Below the pieces are notes generated by a model, which had not been told where the DNA came from, made no database searches, and was given only the letters and a program-made list of their open reading frames with translations. Positions 35,182 to 43,836 of a DNA stretch of 64,000 nucleotides are shown here, piece after piece (within the stretch, counting starts at the first letter, position 1; the number at the start of each line of letters is the position of its first letter). A program made the translations under genes and the position numbers. The stretch spans positions 62,001 to 126,000 of the forward strand of contig QFQD01000006.1 of the NCBI GenBank assembly GCA_003241485.1, in the 5' to 3' direction. The DNA comes from Ancylobacter novellus (lineage in GTDB: Bacteria; Pseudomonadota; Alphaproteobacteria; Rhizobiales; Xanthobacteraceae).

Positions 35182-36618
35182 TTAGTTTTTATACGCCGGC
35201 AGCGGCACGAGTACCTTGCCGGGGTTCAGCAGGCCCGCGGGATCGAACGCCGTCTTCAGCCGGTGCATGAGTTCCAGCCCGACCGTGTCGGCGTAGCGCA
35301 CCAGTTCCTCGCGCTTGAGGATGCCGATGCCGTGCTCGGCGGCGATCGAGCCGTCCATGTCGGCAACGATGTCGTGCACGATGCGGTTGAACGCCTCCCA
35401 CATGGCGAGGAAGGCGGCCTTGTCCATGCCGACCGGCTGGCTGAGATTGAAGTGGATGTTGCCATCCCCGACATGGCCGAACGGACAGGGGCGCAGACCC
35501 GGCAGCGCCGCCTCGACGGCGGGCAGCGCGCGCTCCAGGAATTCCGGCACGCGCGAGACGGGGACCGAGACGTCGTGCTTGATCGAGCCGCCCTCGAATT
35601 TCTGCGCTTCCGACATGTCCTCGCGCAGCCGCCACAGCGCGCTTGCCTGCGCCTCGCTGGCGGCGATCACCGCATCCACCACTTCGCCGGCCTCCATCGC
35701 CGCGCCAAGGCTCTCCTCCATCAGGGCGGAGAGATCGAAGGCCCGCGTCGGCGCGGAGAACTCGGCCAGCACGTACCAGTCATAGCTGTCGCGGAACGGG
35801 CGCACCGCGCCGGGCATGTGCTTGAGCACGGTCTCGACGCCGAAGGCGGCCATCAGCTCGAAGGTGGTGAGCGCATCCCCGGCTTCGCCCCGCAGGCGCT
35901 TGAGCAGAGCGAGCGCGGATGCGGGGTCCGGCACCGCGAGGAAGGCGGTGGAGCGCTGCGCCGGCTGCGGGAACAGCTTCAGCACGGCCGCGGTGATGAT
36001 GCCGAGCGTGCCCTCCGAGCCGAGGAAAAGTGGCTTCAGGTCATAGCCCGCATTGTTCTTGCGCAGCCGCTTCATGCCGTTCCACACGCGCCCGTCGGCC
36101 AGCACCACTTCGAGACCAAGCACCAGCTCGCGCGCATTGCCGTAGCGCAGCACGGCGGTGCCGCCCGCATTGGAGGCGAGATTGCCGCCGATGCGGCACG
36201 AGCCCTGCGAGGCGATGTGCAGCGGGAACAGGCACCCGGCCGCCTCCGCGGCCTCGTGCACCTTGTCGAGGATGCAGCCGGCCTCGACCGTCATGGTCAT
36301 GTCCACAGGGTCGACATGGCGGATGCGGTCGAGCCGGGCGAGCGACAGCAGCACCTCGCCGAATGGCATCTGGCCGCCGACCAGCCCGGTATTGCCGCCC
36401 TGCGGCACAATGGGAACGCCCGCCTGCGCGCACGCCTGAACAACGAAGGCGACCTCCTCGGTGCTGCCGGGCCGCAGCACGGCCGGCGCCTTGCCCGCAT
36501 AAAGCCCGCGCTCCTCGTGCAGATAGGGCGCCATGTCGGCGGCATCGGTGAGCACATGGGCGGCCCCGATGCGCGCGGCGATGGTGGCAAGGAGCGAGGC
36601 AAGCGAGGCGTCGGACAT
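35182..36618 (-). CDS. FAD-linked 2-hydroxyacid dehydrogenase (D-2HGDH/GlcD-like)
   Basis: The 478-residue flavoprotein combines a PCMH-type FAD-binding domain (PIVPQGGNTGLVGGQMP near residues 66-82, GSEGTLGIITAAVLKLFP near 200-217) with the C-terminal FAD-oxidase domain (PFGHVGDGNIHFNLSQP and AEHGIGILKREEL). This pairing is typical of D-2-hydroxyglutarate or D-lactate dehydrogenases that pass electrons to the respiratory chain. GGAG is spaced 6 nt before the ATG at 36618; another ATG lies two codons upstream at 36624. It diverges from the ABC-F gene. Which hydroxyacid is used cannot be read from sequence. Confidence 0.88.
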   Translation of the reverse strand: MSDASLASLLATIAARIGAAHVLTDAADMAPYLHEERGLYAGKAPAVLRPGSTEEVAFVVQACAQAGVPIVPQGGNTGLVGGQMPFGEVLLSLARLDRIRHVDPVDMTMTVEAGCILDKVHEAAEAAGCLFPLHIASQGSCRIGGNLASNAGGTAVLRYGNARELVLGLEVVLADGRVWNGMKRLRKNNAGYDLKPLFLGSEGTLGIITAAVLKLFPQPAQRSTAFLAVPDPASALALLKRLRGEAGDALTTFELMAAFGVETVLKHMPGAVRPFRDSYDWYVLAEFSAPTRAFDLSALMEESLGAAMEAGEVVDAVIAASEAQASALWRLREDMSEAQKFEGGSIKHDVSVPVSRVPEFLERALPAVEAALPGLRPCPFGHVGDGNIHFNLSQPVGMDKAAFLAMWEAFNRIVHDIVADMDGSIAAEHGIGILKREELVRYADTVGLELMHRLKTAFDPAGLLNPGKVLVPLPAYKN

Positions 36619-36760
36619 GACCATCTCCGGCAGGCGGACCTGAAGAAAGGCGTCGCATAGCGCGATGCCTGCCGACTTACCACAGCTCGCGCGCCCCGGC
36701 GGCACCGCAATGCCGCATTGTGGCCTTGCCCGCCGCCCACTTTCCCCCTATCCCCGCCCC

Positions 36761-38575
36761 ATGGCACCCCCTCTCCTTCTTCTTCAAGATACCCGTCTCA
36801 CCTTCGGCGGCACGCCGCTGCTCAGCGGGGCGGAGCTTTCCGTCTCCGCCGGCGAGCGCGTCGGCCTTGTCGGGCGCAACGGCTCGGGCAAATCGACCCT
36901 GCTCAAGATCGCCGCCGGCCTCGTGCAGGCCGATAGCGGCCCGCGCTTCGTGCAGCCCGGCGCCACGGTGCGCTACCTGCCGCAGGAGCCGGATCTCTCG
37001 GGCTTCAAGACCACGCTCGATTATGTCGAGGCCGGCATGGGGCCGGGCGATGCGGAATACCGCGCGCTCTATCTGCTCAATGAACTGGGCCTCACCGGCG
37101 AGGAAAACCCGGCGAACCTCTCCGGCGGCGAAGCCCGCCGTGCGGCGCTGGCCCGCGTGCTGGCGCCCGAGCCCGATATCCTGCTGCTCGACGAGCCAAC
37201 CAACCATCTCGACCTGCCGGCCATCGAATGGCTGGAAGCGGAGATCGCGTCGCTGCGCTCGGCGCTCGTGCTCATCAGCCATGATCGCCGCTTCCTCACG
37301 GACCTGACCCGCGCGACCGTCTGGCTCGATCGCGGCACCACCCGCCGCATGGAGCGCGGCTTCGGCTTCTTCGAGGAATGGCGCGACCAGGTGCTGGAAG
37401 AGGAAGAGCGCGACCAGCAGAAGCTCGCCCGCAAGATCGTCGCGGAAGAGCACTGGATGCGCTACGGCGTCACCGCGCGCCGCAAGCGCAATGTGCGCCG
37501 CGTCGGCGAGCTGGCGGACCTGCGCGCGAAATTCCGCGACCACCGCGGCGCGGTCGGCACCATCTCCGTGACCGCCACCGAGGCCGACGTCTCGGGCAAG
37601 CTGGTGATGGAAGCCGAGCACATCTCCAAATCCTATGGCGAGCGCGTCATCGTGCGCGACCTCTCCATCCGCATCCAGCGCGGCGACCGCATCGGCATTG
37701 TCGGCCCCAACGGTGCCGGCAAGACCACGCTGCTGAAAATGCTCACCGGCGAACTCGCCCCCGATACCGGCAAGGCCAAGCTCGGCACCAATATCGAGAT
37801 GGCGACGCTGGACCAGCGCCGCGCCGCACTCGACCCCAACCGCTCGGTGCGCGAGACGCTCACCGACGGGCGCGGCGACCAGGTGTTCGTCGGCGGCAAT
37901 CCGCGCCATGTCATCGGCTACATGAAGGACTTCCTGTTCACCCCGGAACAGGCCGGCACCGCCGTTTCCCGCCTGTCGGGCGGCGAGCGCGGGCGGCTTT
38001 TGCTCGCCTGCGCGCTGGCGCAGGCGTCCAACCTCATGGTGCTCGACGAGCCGACCAACGATCTCGATCTGGAAACGCTCGACCTCCTGGAAGAGATGAT
38101 CGACGACTATGCCGGCACGGTGCTGCTGGTCAGCCATGACCGCGACTTCCTCGACCGCACCGTTACCGCCACCATCGCCTATGAGGGCGACGGCAACTGG
38201 GAGGTGTATGCCGGCGGCTATTCCGACATGGTGGCCCAGCGCGGCCATGGCGTGAAGGCGCGGGCCGCGGCGGCAGCGGCGGCGCCCTCCCCGGCCAAGC
38301 CGGCGGCGGCGGCCGCGTCGACACCGTCGTCCTCCAAGCGCAAGCTCTCCTTCAAGGACAAGCACGCGCTGGAACAGCTGCCCAAGCGCATGGCGCAGCT
38401 GGAAGCCGACATCGCCCGGCTGAACAACACGCTGCACACGCCGAATTTCTACACGCGCGATCCCGCCGGCTTCCAGAAGGCCACAGCGGAACTGACCCGC
38501 GTGCAGGCGGAGCTGGCCAAGGCCGAAGAGCAATGGCTGGAGCTGGAGATGCTGCGCGAGGAAATCGGCGGGTGA
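36761..38575 (+). CDS. uup: ABC-F family ATPase, Uup-like
   Basis: The 604-residue protein has two ABC cassettes without membrane segments. Cassette 1 has GRNGSGKST near residues 38-46, NLSGGEARRAALARVL and ILLLDEPTNHLDLPA; cassette 2 has GPNGAGKTT, RLSGGERGRLLLACAL and VLDEPTNDLDLETLD. The region between carries basic residues (RYGVTARRKRNVRR), and the C-terminus is a Uup-type coiled coil after an Ala/Pro-rich linker (LSFKDKHALEQLPKRM onward). Such proteins act on the ribosome or, for Uup, on branched DNA. The stop overlaps the next start by GTGA. Confidence 0.92.
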   Translation: MAPPLLLLQDTRLTFGGTPLLSGAELSVSAGERVGLVGRNGSGKSTLLKIAAGLVQADSGPRFVQPGATVRYLPQEPDLSGFKTTLDYVEAGMGPGDAEYRALYLLNELGLTGEENPANLSGGEARRAALARVLAPEPDILLLDEPTNHLDLPAIEWLEAEIASLRSALVLISHDRRFLTDLTRATVWLDRGTTRRMERGFGFFEEWRDQVLEEEERDQQKLARKIVAEEHWMRYGVTARRKRNVRRVGELADLRAKFRDHRGAVGTISVTATEADVSGKLVMEAEHISKSYGERVIVRDLSIRIQRGDRIGIVGPNGAGKTTLLKMLTGELAPDTGKAKLGTNIEMATLDQRRAALDPNRSVRETLTDGRGDQVFVGGNPRHVIGYMKDFLFTPEQAGTAVSRLSGGERGRLLLACALAQASNLMVLDEPTNDLDLETLDLLEEMIDDYAGTVLLVSHDRDFLDRTVTATIAYEGDGNWEVYAGGYSDMVAQRGHGVKARAAAAAAAPSPAKPAAAAASTPSSSKRKLSFKDKHALEQLPKRMAQLEADIARLNNTLHTPNFYTRDPAGFQKATAELTRVQAELAKAEEQWLELEMLREEIGG

Positions 38576-39375
38576 ACCTCATCCCCCTCGCCTCGCCGGA
38601 CGATCCGCGCATCGACGCCTATCGCGTCATCAAGGAGCGCGACCTCGTCGGGCGCGGCGGGCGCTTCATCGTCGAGGGCCGCACGGTGCTCGACGTCGCG
38701 CTCTCCGCCCGCAACCGCTTCAAGCTCGAATCGCTGCTGCTGGCCGAGAGCCGGGTCGAGGCGCTCGTCCCCCTGCTGGCGCAGGCGCCCGAAGGCCTGC
38801 CGGTCTACACCGCCAGCCAGGCGATCCTCGACGGCATCACCGGCTTCCACATTCATCGCGGCCTGCTCGGCGTCGGCCTGCGCGGCCAGATGCCCTCCAT
38901 GGCGGACGTGGTCGGCGCCCTGCCCGAGACCGCGCTGGTGGTGGTGCCGCTCGGCATCACCAATCACGACAATGTCGGCGGCATCATGCGCAACGCGGCG
39001 GCGTTCGGCGCCGATGCGGCACTGTTCGACTTCGCCTCCTGCGACCCGCTTTACCGCAAGGCGATCCGCGTCTCGGTCGGCGGCAGCCTCATCGTGCCCT
39101 TTGCCCGCGAAGGCTCGGCGGAGGACCTGCTCGACCTGCTGACCGCCCACGGCTTCGAGCTGATCGCGCTCAGCCCGGCCGGCGCGACTCGGCTGGAGGA
39201 GATCGTGCGCCCCCGCCGGGCGGCGCTTTTGCTGGGCGCGGAAGGCCCCGGCCTGCCGGCGGACATACTCGCACGCGCCCGCACGGTCAGGATCGCGATG
39301 AAGGGCGGCTTCGATTCCCTGAACGTCGCCACAACCAGCGGTATCGCATTACACGCCCTCGCCGAATCAATGTAA
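38572..39375 (+). CDS. TrmH/SpoU-family RNA 2'-O-methyltransferase
   Basis: The 267-residue protein begins at a GTG that overlaps the ABC-F stop codon (GTGA). It has the substrate-binding N-terminal domain (DDPRIDAYRVIKERDL, then GRFIVEGRTVLD) and the SPOUT knot domain: NHDNVGGIMRNAAAFGADAALFD near residues 122-144, ALLLGAEGPGLP near 217-228 and GFDSLNVATTSGIALHAL at the end. It transfers a methyl group from S-adenosylmethionine to a ribose in rRNA or tRNA; the exact target is unknown. A structured element with a strong terminator follows. Confidence 0.92.
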   Translation: MNLIPLASPDDPRIDAYRVIKERDLVGRGGRFIVEGRTVLDVALSARNRFKLESLLLAESRVEALVPLLAQAPEGLPVYTASQAILDGITGFHIHRGLLGVGLRGQMPSMADVVGALPETALVVVPLGITNHDNVGGIMRNAAAFGADAALFDFASCDPLYRKAIRVSVGGSLIVPFAREGSAEDLLDLLTAHGFELIALSPAGATRLEEIVRPRRAALLLGAEGPGLPADILARARTVRIAMKGGFDSLNVATTSGIALHALAESM

Positions 39376-39417
39376 CGGCGGCGTGATTCAGACAAATCGC
39401 CCCTCGACAAGCCCACC

Positions 39418-39512
39418 GATCAGGATCATGCTCATTTCGGAATACAGGCGGAGTCCCCGTCTGATGACCGTCAACCTGATCAGACCCGAGGCCTCGCTTC
39501 GGGTCTTTTTTT
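39418..39512 (+). ncRNA. Candidate structured RNA ending in a strong terminator
   Basis: Three helices can be drawn in about 95 nt. GATCAGG (39418-39424) pairs with CCTGATC (39475-39481) as a closing stem. Inside, CAGGCGG (39445-39451) pairs with CCGTCTG (39457-39463) around a 5-nt loop. The closing stem is followed directly by AGACCCGA/TCGGGTCT (39482-39489 and 39499-39506) and a run of seven T. The element lies in the 278-bp gap between the RNA methyltransferase and the mfn operon, on the same strand. It could be a small RNA or a leader with an attenuator. A second 9-bp hairpin, CATGCCCCG/CGGGGCATG, follows at 39551-39582. A 28-codon ORF at 39428-39514 overlaps it and may be accidental. Confidence 0.45.
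39482..39512 (+). terminator. Intrinsic terminator
   Basis: An 8-bp stem, AGACCCGA with TCGGGTCT, closes a 9-nt loop and is followed by seven consecutive T residues. It lies 107 bp after the RNA methyltransferase stop codon. It is the best U-tract terminator in the window and isolates the mfn operon from upstream transcription unless anti-terminated. Confidence 0.88.
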
Positions 39513-39653
39513 GACTCAGCACCGGCGGGACGTTTTGACGCCCGCCCCCGCATGCCCCGCGTCGTTTTCTCGCCGGGGCATGTAAGCTAGTTTGGCGCCT
39601 TCGGGGTCCGGCTCACCGGGCACCCGCAAGAATGGAACGCCAACGGAAGCCCC

Positions 39654-40265
39654 ATGCCGGAACCCTCGCACGCCACGCCGCGCCCGATCGTGGTGAAGCT
39701 CGGCGGCAGCCTCATAGCCGATCCGCGCCTGCCTGATCTGCTGGCCGCGCTCGCCCATGCCGGCGCGCCGCTGCTGCTGGTCGCCGGTGGCGGGCCGCTG
39801 GCCGATGGCGTGCGCGCGCTGCAGCCGCGCCTTTCCCTCAGCGAGGCCGCCTGCCACCGCATGGCCATCCTCGCCATGGAGCAGACCGCCATCGCTTTCG
39901 CCGACGGGACGCCGGGCCTCTTGCTCGCCGACAGCGCCGCGTCCATCGCCCAAGCGCACGCGCAATGTCGCGCGGCGCTGTGGCTGCCGGCCCGCATGGC
40001 GCTGGCGGCACGCGACCTGCCGGAAAGCTGGGAGCTCACCTCGGACAGCCTCGCCGCCTGGCTGGCGCGGGAGGTGGGTGCGCGCCGCCTCGTGCTGGTG
40101 AAGTCCGCGCCGGCCACCGCGCGCTCGACACCGGCGGACTGGGCGAGCGCAGGTCTTGTCGACCCGCTGTTTCCCGCCTACGCCGCACCGCTCGGCGGCG
40201 CGATCGAACTTGTGACCCTCGATGCCGCGCTGACGGCCTTCACCAAAGGGAGTCTGGCGGCATGA
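39654..40265 (+). CDS. mfnE: Amino-acid-kinase-family protein, MfnE-like
   Basis: The 203-residue protein has the amino acid kinase fold: PIVVKLGGSLIADPRLP at residues 11-27, LLLVAGGGPLADGVRAL near 40-56 and SWELTSDSLAAWLAREVGARRLVLVKS near 124-150. In archaea MfnE phosphorylates an aminomethylfuran phosphate during methanofuran synthesis, and related kinase genes sit in bacterial H4MPT/methylofuran clusters. Its position as first gene of an overlapping operon that ends with mfnB supports the same role in methylofuran synthesis. GGAAG precedes the ATG. The kinase family is clear, while the precise substrate is inferred from context. Confidence 0.78.
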   Translation: MPEPSHATPRPIVVKLGGSLIADPRLPDLLAALAHAGAPLLLVAGGGPLADGVRALQPRLSLSEAACHRMAILAMEQTAIAFADGTPGLLLADSAASIAQAHAQCRAALWLPARMALAARDLPESWELTSDSLAAWLAREVGARRLVLVKSAPATARSTPADWASAGLVDPLFPAYAAPLGGAIELVTLDAALTAFTKGSLAA

Positions 40266-40828
40266 GCACGAATAAGGGGCGCTATCCGCGCTGGGCGTGG
40301 GCGCTGACCGGCTCCGGCCATTTCTTCACCGAGTCCATCGCGCTCATCAAATCGCTCGATGCCGTCGACCTGTTCGTTTCCAGGGCGGCGGACGAGGTGC
40401 TGCGCATGTACAAGCAGGAACTGCCCGAGGGCACCCGCATCTTCAAGGAAACGACGGCAAGCTCGGCGCCGGTCGGTCGCTTTTATGAGGGGCTGTACCA
40501 CACGCTGGTGGTCTCGCCCGCCTCCTCCAATACGGTGGCGAAGGCGGTGTTCGGCATTTCCGACACGCTGGTGACGAACTGCTTCGCGCAGGCCGGCAAG
40601 TGCCGCGTGCATGCCATCGTCTTCGCCTGCGACACCGCGCCGGAAATGATAACCATGGCCCCGAAAGGCCCGGTGTCGGTCTATCCCCGCCGCATCGACC
40701 TCGAAAACACGGCCAAGCTCAAGGAGTTCGACGACACCACGGTGGTCGAATCCATCGAGGATCTGGAGAGTGCGATCGCCGCGCGCAGGCTGCATCTCGC
40801 GGAGAAGGCCGCCCCGGTCGATGGCTGA
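40262..40828 (+). CDS. Flavoprotein, dihydromethanopterin reductase DmrB-like
   Basis: The 188-residue protein resembles the archaeal flavoprotein/DmrB group: ALTGSGHFFTESIALI near residues 14-29, then SPASSNTVAKAVFGISDTLVTNCFAQAGK near 83-111, which forms the FMN-binding part of the flavodoxin-like fold. In Methanosarcina DmrB reduces dihydromethanopterin to H4MPT. A function in the last reduction step of H4MPT formation, or in another flavin-dependent step of cofactor synthesis, is inferred. Overlaps both neighbours (ATGA at its start). Confidence 0.75.
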   Translation: MSTNKGRYPRWAWALTGSGHFFTESIALIKSLDAVDLFVSRAADEVLRMYKQELPEGTRIFKETTASSAPVGRFYEGLYHTLVVSPASSNTVAKAVFGISDTLVTNCFAQAGKCRVHAIVFACDTAPEMITMAPKGPVSVYPRRIDLENTAKLKEFDDTTVVESIEDLESAIAARRLHLAEKAAPVDG

Positions 40829-42281
40829 CGCGCCGCGACGGCCGGAAAAGATCGCCCTCGTCACCGGCTCGCTGGCCGAACCGCGCCTCGCCCGCATCGC
40901 CGGCGACATCGCCGATCCCGCGCTCGATCCGGTGGTGGTGAATGTCGGGGTAAAGGTCGCCGCGCTGATGACAGCGGAAATCGTCGAGCGCCGGCTCAAG
41001 CTGCCGGAGGGCACCGACCGCGTGCTGATGCCCGGCCGCTTTCGCGGCGACCTCGCGCGGCTGGAGCGCTTCTTCGGCGTGCCCTTTTCGCGCGGGCCGG
41101 ACGAGATGGCGGATCTGCCGGACTATTTCGGCCAGCAGCGCCGCGCCGTCGACCTGTCGAAGCATGACGTGACCATCTTCGCCGAGATCGTCGACGCGAC
41201 GGTGCTCGACGTCGAGGGCCTCCTCACCCGCGCCCGGCATCTCAGGGACGAGGGCGCTGATGTCATCGATCTCGGCTGCCTGCCGGACACGCCCTTCCCG
41301 CATCTGGAAGAGGCCATCGCCGCGCTGCACGCGGAAGGGCTGAAGGTCAGCGTCGACAGCTTCGACCTCACCGAGCTTTCCCGCGCCACCCGCGCCGGCG
41401 CCGATTTCCTGCTCAGCCTCAACGAGACCAATCTGCATGTCGCGCAGGAAGGCTCCGCCGTGCCGGTGCTGGTGCCGGCCAAGCAGGGCGACCTCTCGTC
41501 GCTCTGCCGCGCGGTCGATGCCTGCCTTGCGAGCGGCCAGCCCTTCTATGCCGACCCGATCCTCGATCCGATCCATTACGGCTTCACCGCTTCCGTGGTG
41601 CGCTATGCCGAACTGCGCCGGCTCTACCCGGACATCCCTATCCTCATGGGCATCGGCAACGTCACCGAGCTGACCGATGCCGACACCACGGGCATCAACG
41701 CCATCCTGATGGGCATGATCTCCGAACTGCACATCAGCGCGGTCCTGGCGGTGCAGGTCAGCCCGCATTGCCGCACGGCGGTGCGCGAATTCGACCGCGC
41801 GCGGCGCGAGTTCTATGCCGCGCGGCAGGCCGGCGCGCTGCCGCAGGGCTTTGGCGGCGGGCTGATGGCGCTGCGCGACCGCAAGCCGAACGCCGCCAGC
41901 CCGGACGACATCGCCCGCCTCGCCGCGGAAGTGCGCGACCGCAATTTCCGCATCGACGTGACCGAGGCCGGCATCCACATCTACAACCGCGACGGCCATC
42001 ACATCGCCGACGAGCCCTTCGCGCTGTTTCCCCACCTCAAGGTCGAGGAGGATGGCGCGCACGCCTTCTATCTCGGCGTGGAAACCGCGCGGGCGGAGAT
42101 CGCCTACAAGCTCGGCAAGCGCTATGCGCAGGACGAGGGGCTGAAATGGGGCGTGGCCGGCGAGATCGCCGGCAGCCCAGAGGAAGCCCATCGTTTGACA
42201 TTCAAGCAGGCCGGCACGACCCTGCAGGCAAAAGAAGGCCGGCAGGCCGAAGCTGGAAAGGCGCCCGAACGTGATCCGTGA
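40821..42281 (+). CDS. Dihydropteroate synthase-like protein, DUF6513
   Basis: The 486-residue protein has an N-terminal domain (EKIALVTGSLAEPRL) followed by a TIM-barrel of the dihydropteroate synthase type, with DEGADVIDLGCLPDTP, KVSVDSFDLTEL and FYADPILDPIHYGF. Related proteins occur in methanogens and in H4MPT-using bacteria and are proposed to work in methanopterin assembly, possibly joining the pterin to the arylamine ribofuranosyl unit made by beta-RFAP synthase. It starts 8 bp inside the previous gene and ends 11 bp inside the next one, so the operon is translationally linked. The exact reaction is not established. Confidence 0.75.
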   Translation: MADAPRRPEKIALVTGSLAEPRLARIAGDIADPALDPVVVNVGVKVAALMTAEIVERRLKLPEGTDRVLMPGRFRGDLARLERFFGVPFSRGPDEMADLPDYFGQQRRAVDLSKHDVTIFAEIVDATVLDVEGLLTRARHLRDEGADVIDLGCLPDTPFPHLEEAIAALHAEGLKVSVDSFDLTELSRATRAGADFLLSLNETNLHVAQEGSAVPVLVPAKQGDLSSLCRAVDACLASGQPFYADPILDPIHYGFTASVVRYAELRRLYPDIPILMGIGNVTELTDADTTGINAILMGMISELHISAVLAVQVSPHCRTAVREFDRARREFYAARQAGALPQGFGGGLMALRDRKPNAASPDDIARLAAEVRDRNFRIDVTEAGIHIYNRDGHHIADEPFALFPHLKVEEDGAHAFYLGVETARAEIAYKLGKRYAQDEGLKWGVAGEIAGSPEEAHRLTFKQAGTTLQAKEGRQAEAGKAPERDP

Positions 42282-42837
42282 AGCCATCGTCACCACCCGC
42301 TCGCTGAGCGGCGAGCCGCATCTGGCGCCCATGGGCGCCACGGTGGTCGAGGGTGGCTATATCCTGCAGCCCTTCCGCCCCTCGCGCACGCTGGAGAACC
42401 TCGCCGCGACCCGCATCGCCGTCATCAACTTCACCGACGATGTGCGCATCTTCGCGGGCTGCGTCGTGGGCAGGCGCGTGCAGGTGGACGTCCGCAAGGC
42501 GACCCATATCGACTGCCCCCGCCTTGCCGACGCGCTCTCGCATGACGAGGTGACCGTGGAGAGCGCGGAAGACGACCCGCAGCGGCCGAAATTCTTCTGC
42601 AAGACCTATCATTCCGAAGGCCACCGCCGCTTCGAGGGGATGAACCGCGCCAAGGCGGCGGTGTTGGAGGCTGCGGTTCTGGTCAGCCGGCTCAGCATGC
42701 TGTCCGACGAGAAGATCGACAACGAAATGGCCTATCTCGCCATTGCCGTGGAGAAGACCGCCGGCCCCGAGGAACAGGAAGCCTGGGGCTGGATGGTCGA
42801 TGCCATCGCCGAATTCCGCCAGAAGCGGGCCTCTTGA
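42271..42837 (+). CDS. DUF447-family flavin-binding split-barrel protein
   Basis: The 188-residue protein begins at a GTG inside the end of the upstream gene. It matches the DUF447 pattern: MIREAIVTTRSLSGEPHLAPMG at the start, NLAATRIAVINFTDDVRIFAG near residues 47-67, and a long C-terminal helical part (FEGMNRAKAAVLEAAVLVSRL). DUF447 proteins have an FMN-binding split barrel and are found in methanogens and in H4MPT-containing methylotrophs. No reaction is established. Its place in the mfn operon argues for a step in methylofuran or H4MPT synthesis. Confidence 0.78.
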   Translation: MIREAIVTTRSLSGEPHLAPMGATVVEGGYILQPFRPSRTLENLAATRIAVINFTDDVRIFAGCVVGRRVQVDVRKATHIDCPRLADALSHDEVTVESAEDDPQRPKFFCKTYHSEGHRRFEGMNRAKAAVLEAAVLVSRLSMLSDEKIDNEMAYLAIAVEKTAGPEEQEAWGWMVDAIAEFRQKRAS

Positions 42838-42857
42838 GCCCCGGTGAGTACACGCCC

Positions 42858-43574
42858 ATGAGCGAGAGCCCGCCCGGCCTGCTCGCCAGCGTGGCCGATC
42901 TCCACGAGATGGGGGTGGCCCGCGCCGGCGGCGCCGACATCGTCGATCTCAAGCAGCCGGCCTTCGGCGCGCTCGGCGCCTGGAGCCAGGACGCGCTGGT
43001 CGCCGCTGTCATGCTGTGGAACGCATGGGGCGAGCACCGGCCCGCGCTCAGCGCCACGGCGGGCGACCAGCCCATGGTGCCCGCCCTCCTCCTCGCCGCC
43101 GCGCAGCGCATCGCCAGCGCCGGGGTGCCGATGGTGAAGGTCGGCCTGTTCGCCTCCCCGCATGCGGCCAGCTGCGTCGAGGCGCTCGCCCCGCTCGCCA
43201 TCCACACCCGGCTGATCGGGGTGCTGTTCGCCGATGAAGGGCCGGACTTCGACCTCATCCCCGCGCTCGGCCGCGCCGGCTTCGCCGGAGTGATGATCGA
43301 CACGGCCGACAAGAAGGCCGGCTCGCTGACCGCGCATCTCGACCCGCTCACCCTCAGTCAGTTCGTCGGCGAGGCTCGCCAGCACGGGCTGATGACGGGT
43401 CTGGCAGGCTCGTTGCGGCTGGACGACATCCCCGGTCTCGCCGCTGTCGGGCCGGACTATCTCGGCTTTCGCGGCGCGCTCTGCTCGGGCGGGCGCACCG
43501 GAAGGCTCGATCCGGAGAAACTGGCGGCGGCGCGCGCGCGGCTCGGCCTGCCGACGGGTTTTCCGCGCGGGTGA
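42858..43574 (+). CDS. mfnB: (5-formylfuran-3-yl)methyl phosphate synthase
   Basis: The 238-residue TIM-barrel enzyme makes the furan ring of methanofuran or methylofuran from two molecules of glyceraldehyde 3-phosphate. The Schiff-base lysine lies in the family motif GGADIVDLKQPAFGALGA near residues 22-39, and a second conserved lysine in MIDTADKKAGSL near 145-156. YLGFRGALCSGGRTG near the end forms the phosphate site. I choose the ATG at 42858, with GGTGAG upstream. A TTG at 42834 overlapping the previous stop would add 8 residues. It ends the operon. Confidence 0.85.
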   Translation: MSESPPGLLASVADLHEMGVARAGGADIVDLKQPAFGALGAWSQDALVAAVMLWNAWGEHRPALSATAGDQPMVPALLLAAAQRIASAGVPMVKVGLFASPHAASCVEALAPLAIHTRLIGVLFADEGPDFDLIPALGRAGFAGVMIDTADKKAGSLTAHLDPLTLSQFVGEARQHGLMTGLAGSLRLDDIPGLAAVGPDYLGFRGALCSGGRTGRLDPEKLAAARARLGLPTGFPRG

Positions 43575-43612
43575 CCGATGGTGCCCGGACGAGTTGCGCG
43601 CAGCGCAACGAT

Positions 43613-43696
43613 GATCCGGGACCCAGCGGAAGTCGCGAAGCGGCAATGTGTTTTCATGTGACGCCTGCGGCGGGGTCGTGCGCTGGATCCCGGCTC
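43613..43696. repeat. Long inverted repeat with TCCGGGA core
   Basis: GATCCGGGACCCAGCG (43613-43628) pairs with CGCTGGATCCCGGCTC (43681-43696) with two mismatches, around a 52-nt centre. The core is the same TCCGGGA seen at 4302, 16386 and 25025. It follows the mfnB stop by 38 bp and could end that operon. Confidence 0.5.
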
Positions 43697-43836
43697 GGCG
43701 CTTCGCCTGCGGCTTCGCTTGGCCGGGAACCCGACCTTCCAAAGCCCCACTCTTCGCCGCTTGACTTACCCGACCAGCGGGTCCATCTCCCCGTCGCCGC
43801 CTGTCATGGCGGCGCAAACGGAATCCTCTACCCATG

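Noticed and set aside
39428..39514. 28-codon ORF that ends inside the U-tract of the terminator
   Set aside because: Its ribosome binding site is only two bases from the ATG and the product lacks regulatory codon runs; kept as a remark under the structured RNA rather than as a gene.
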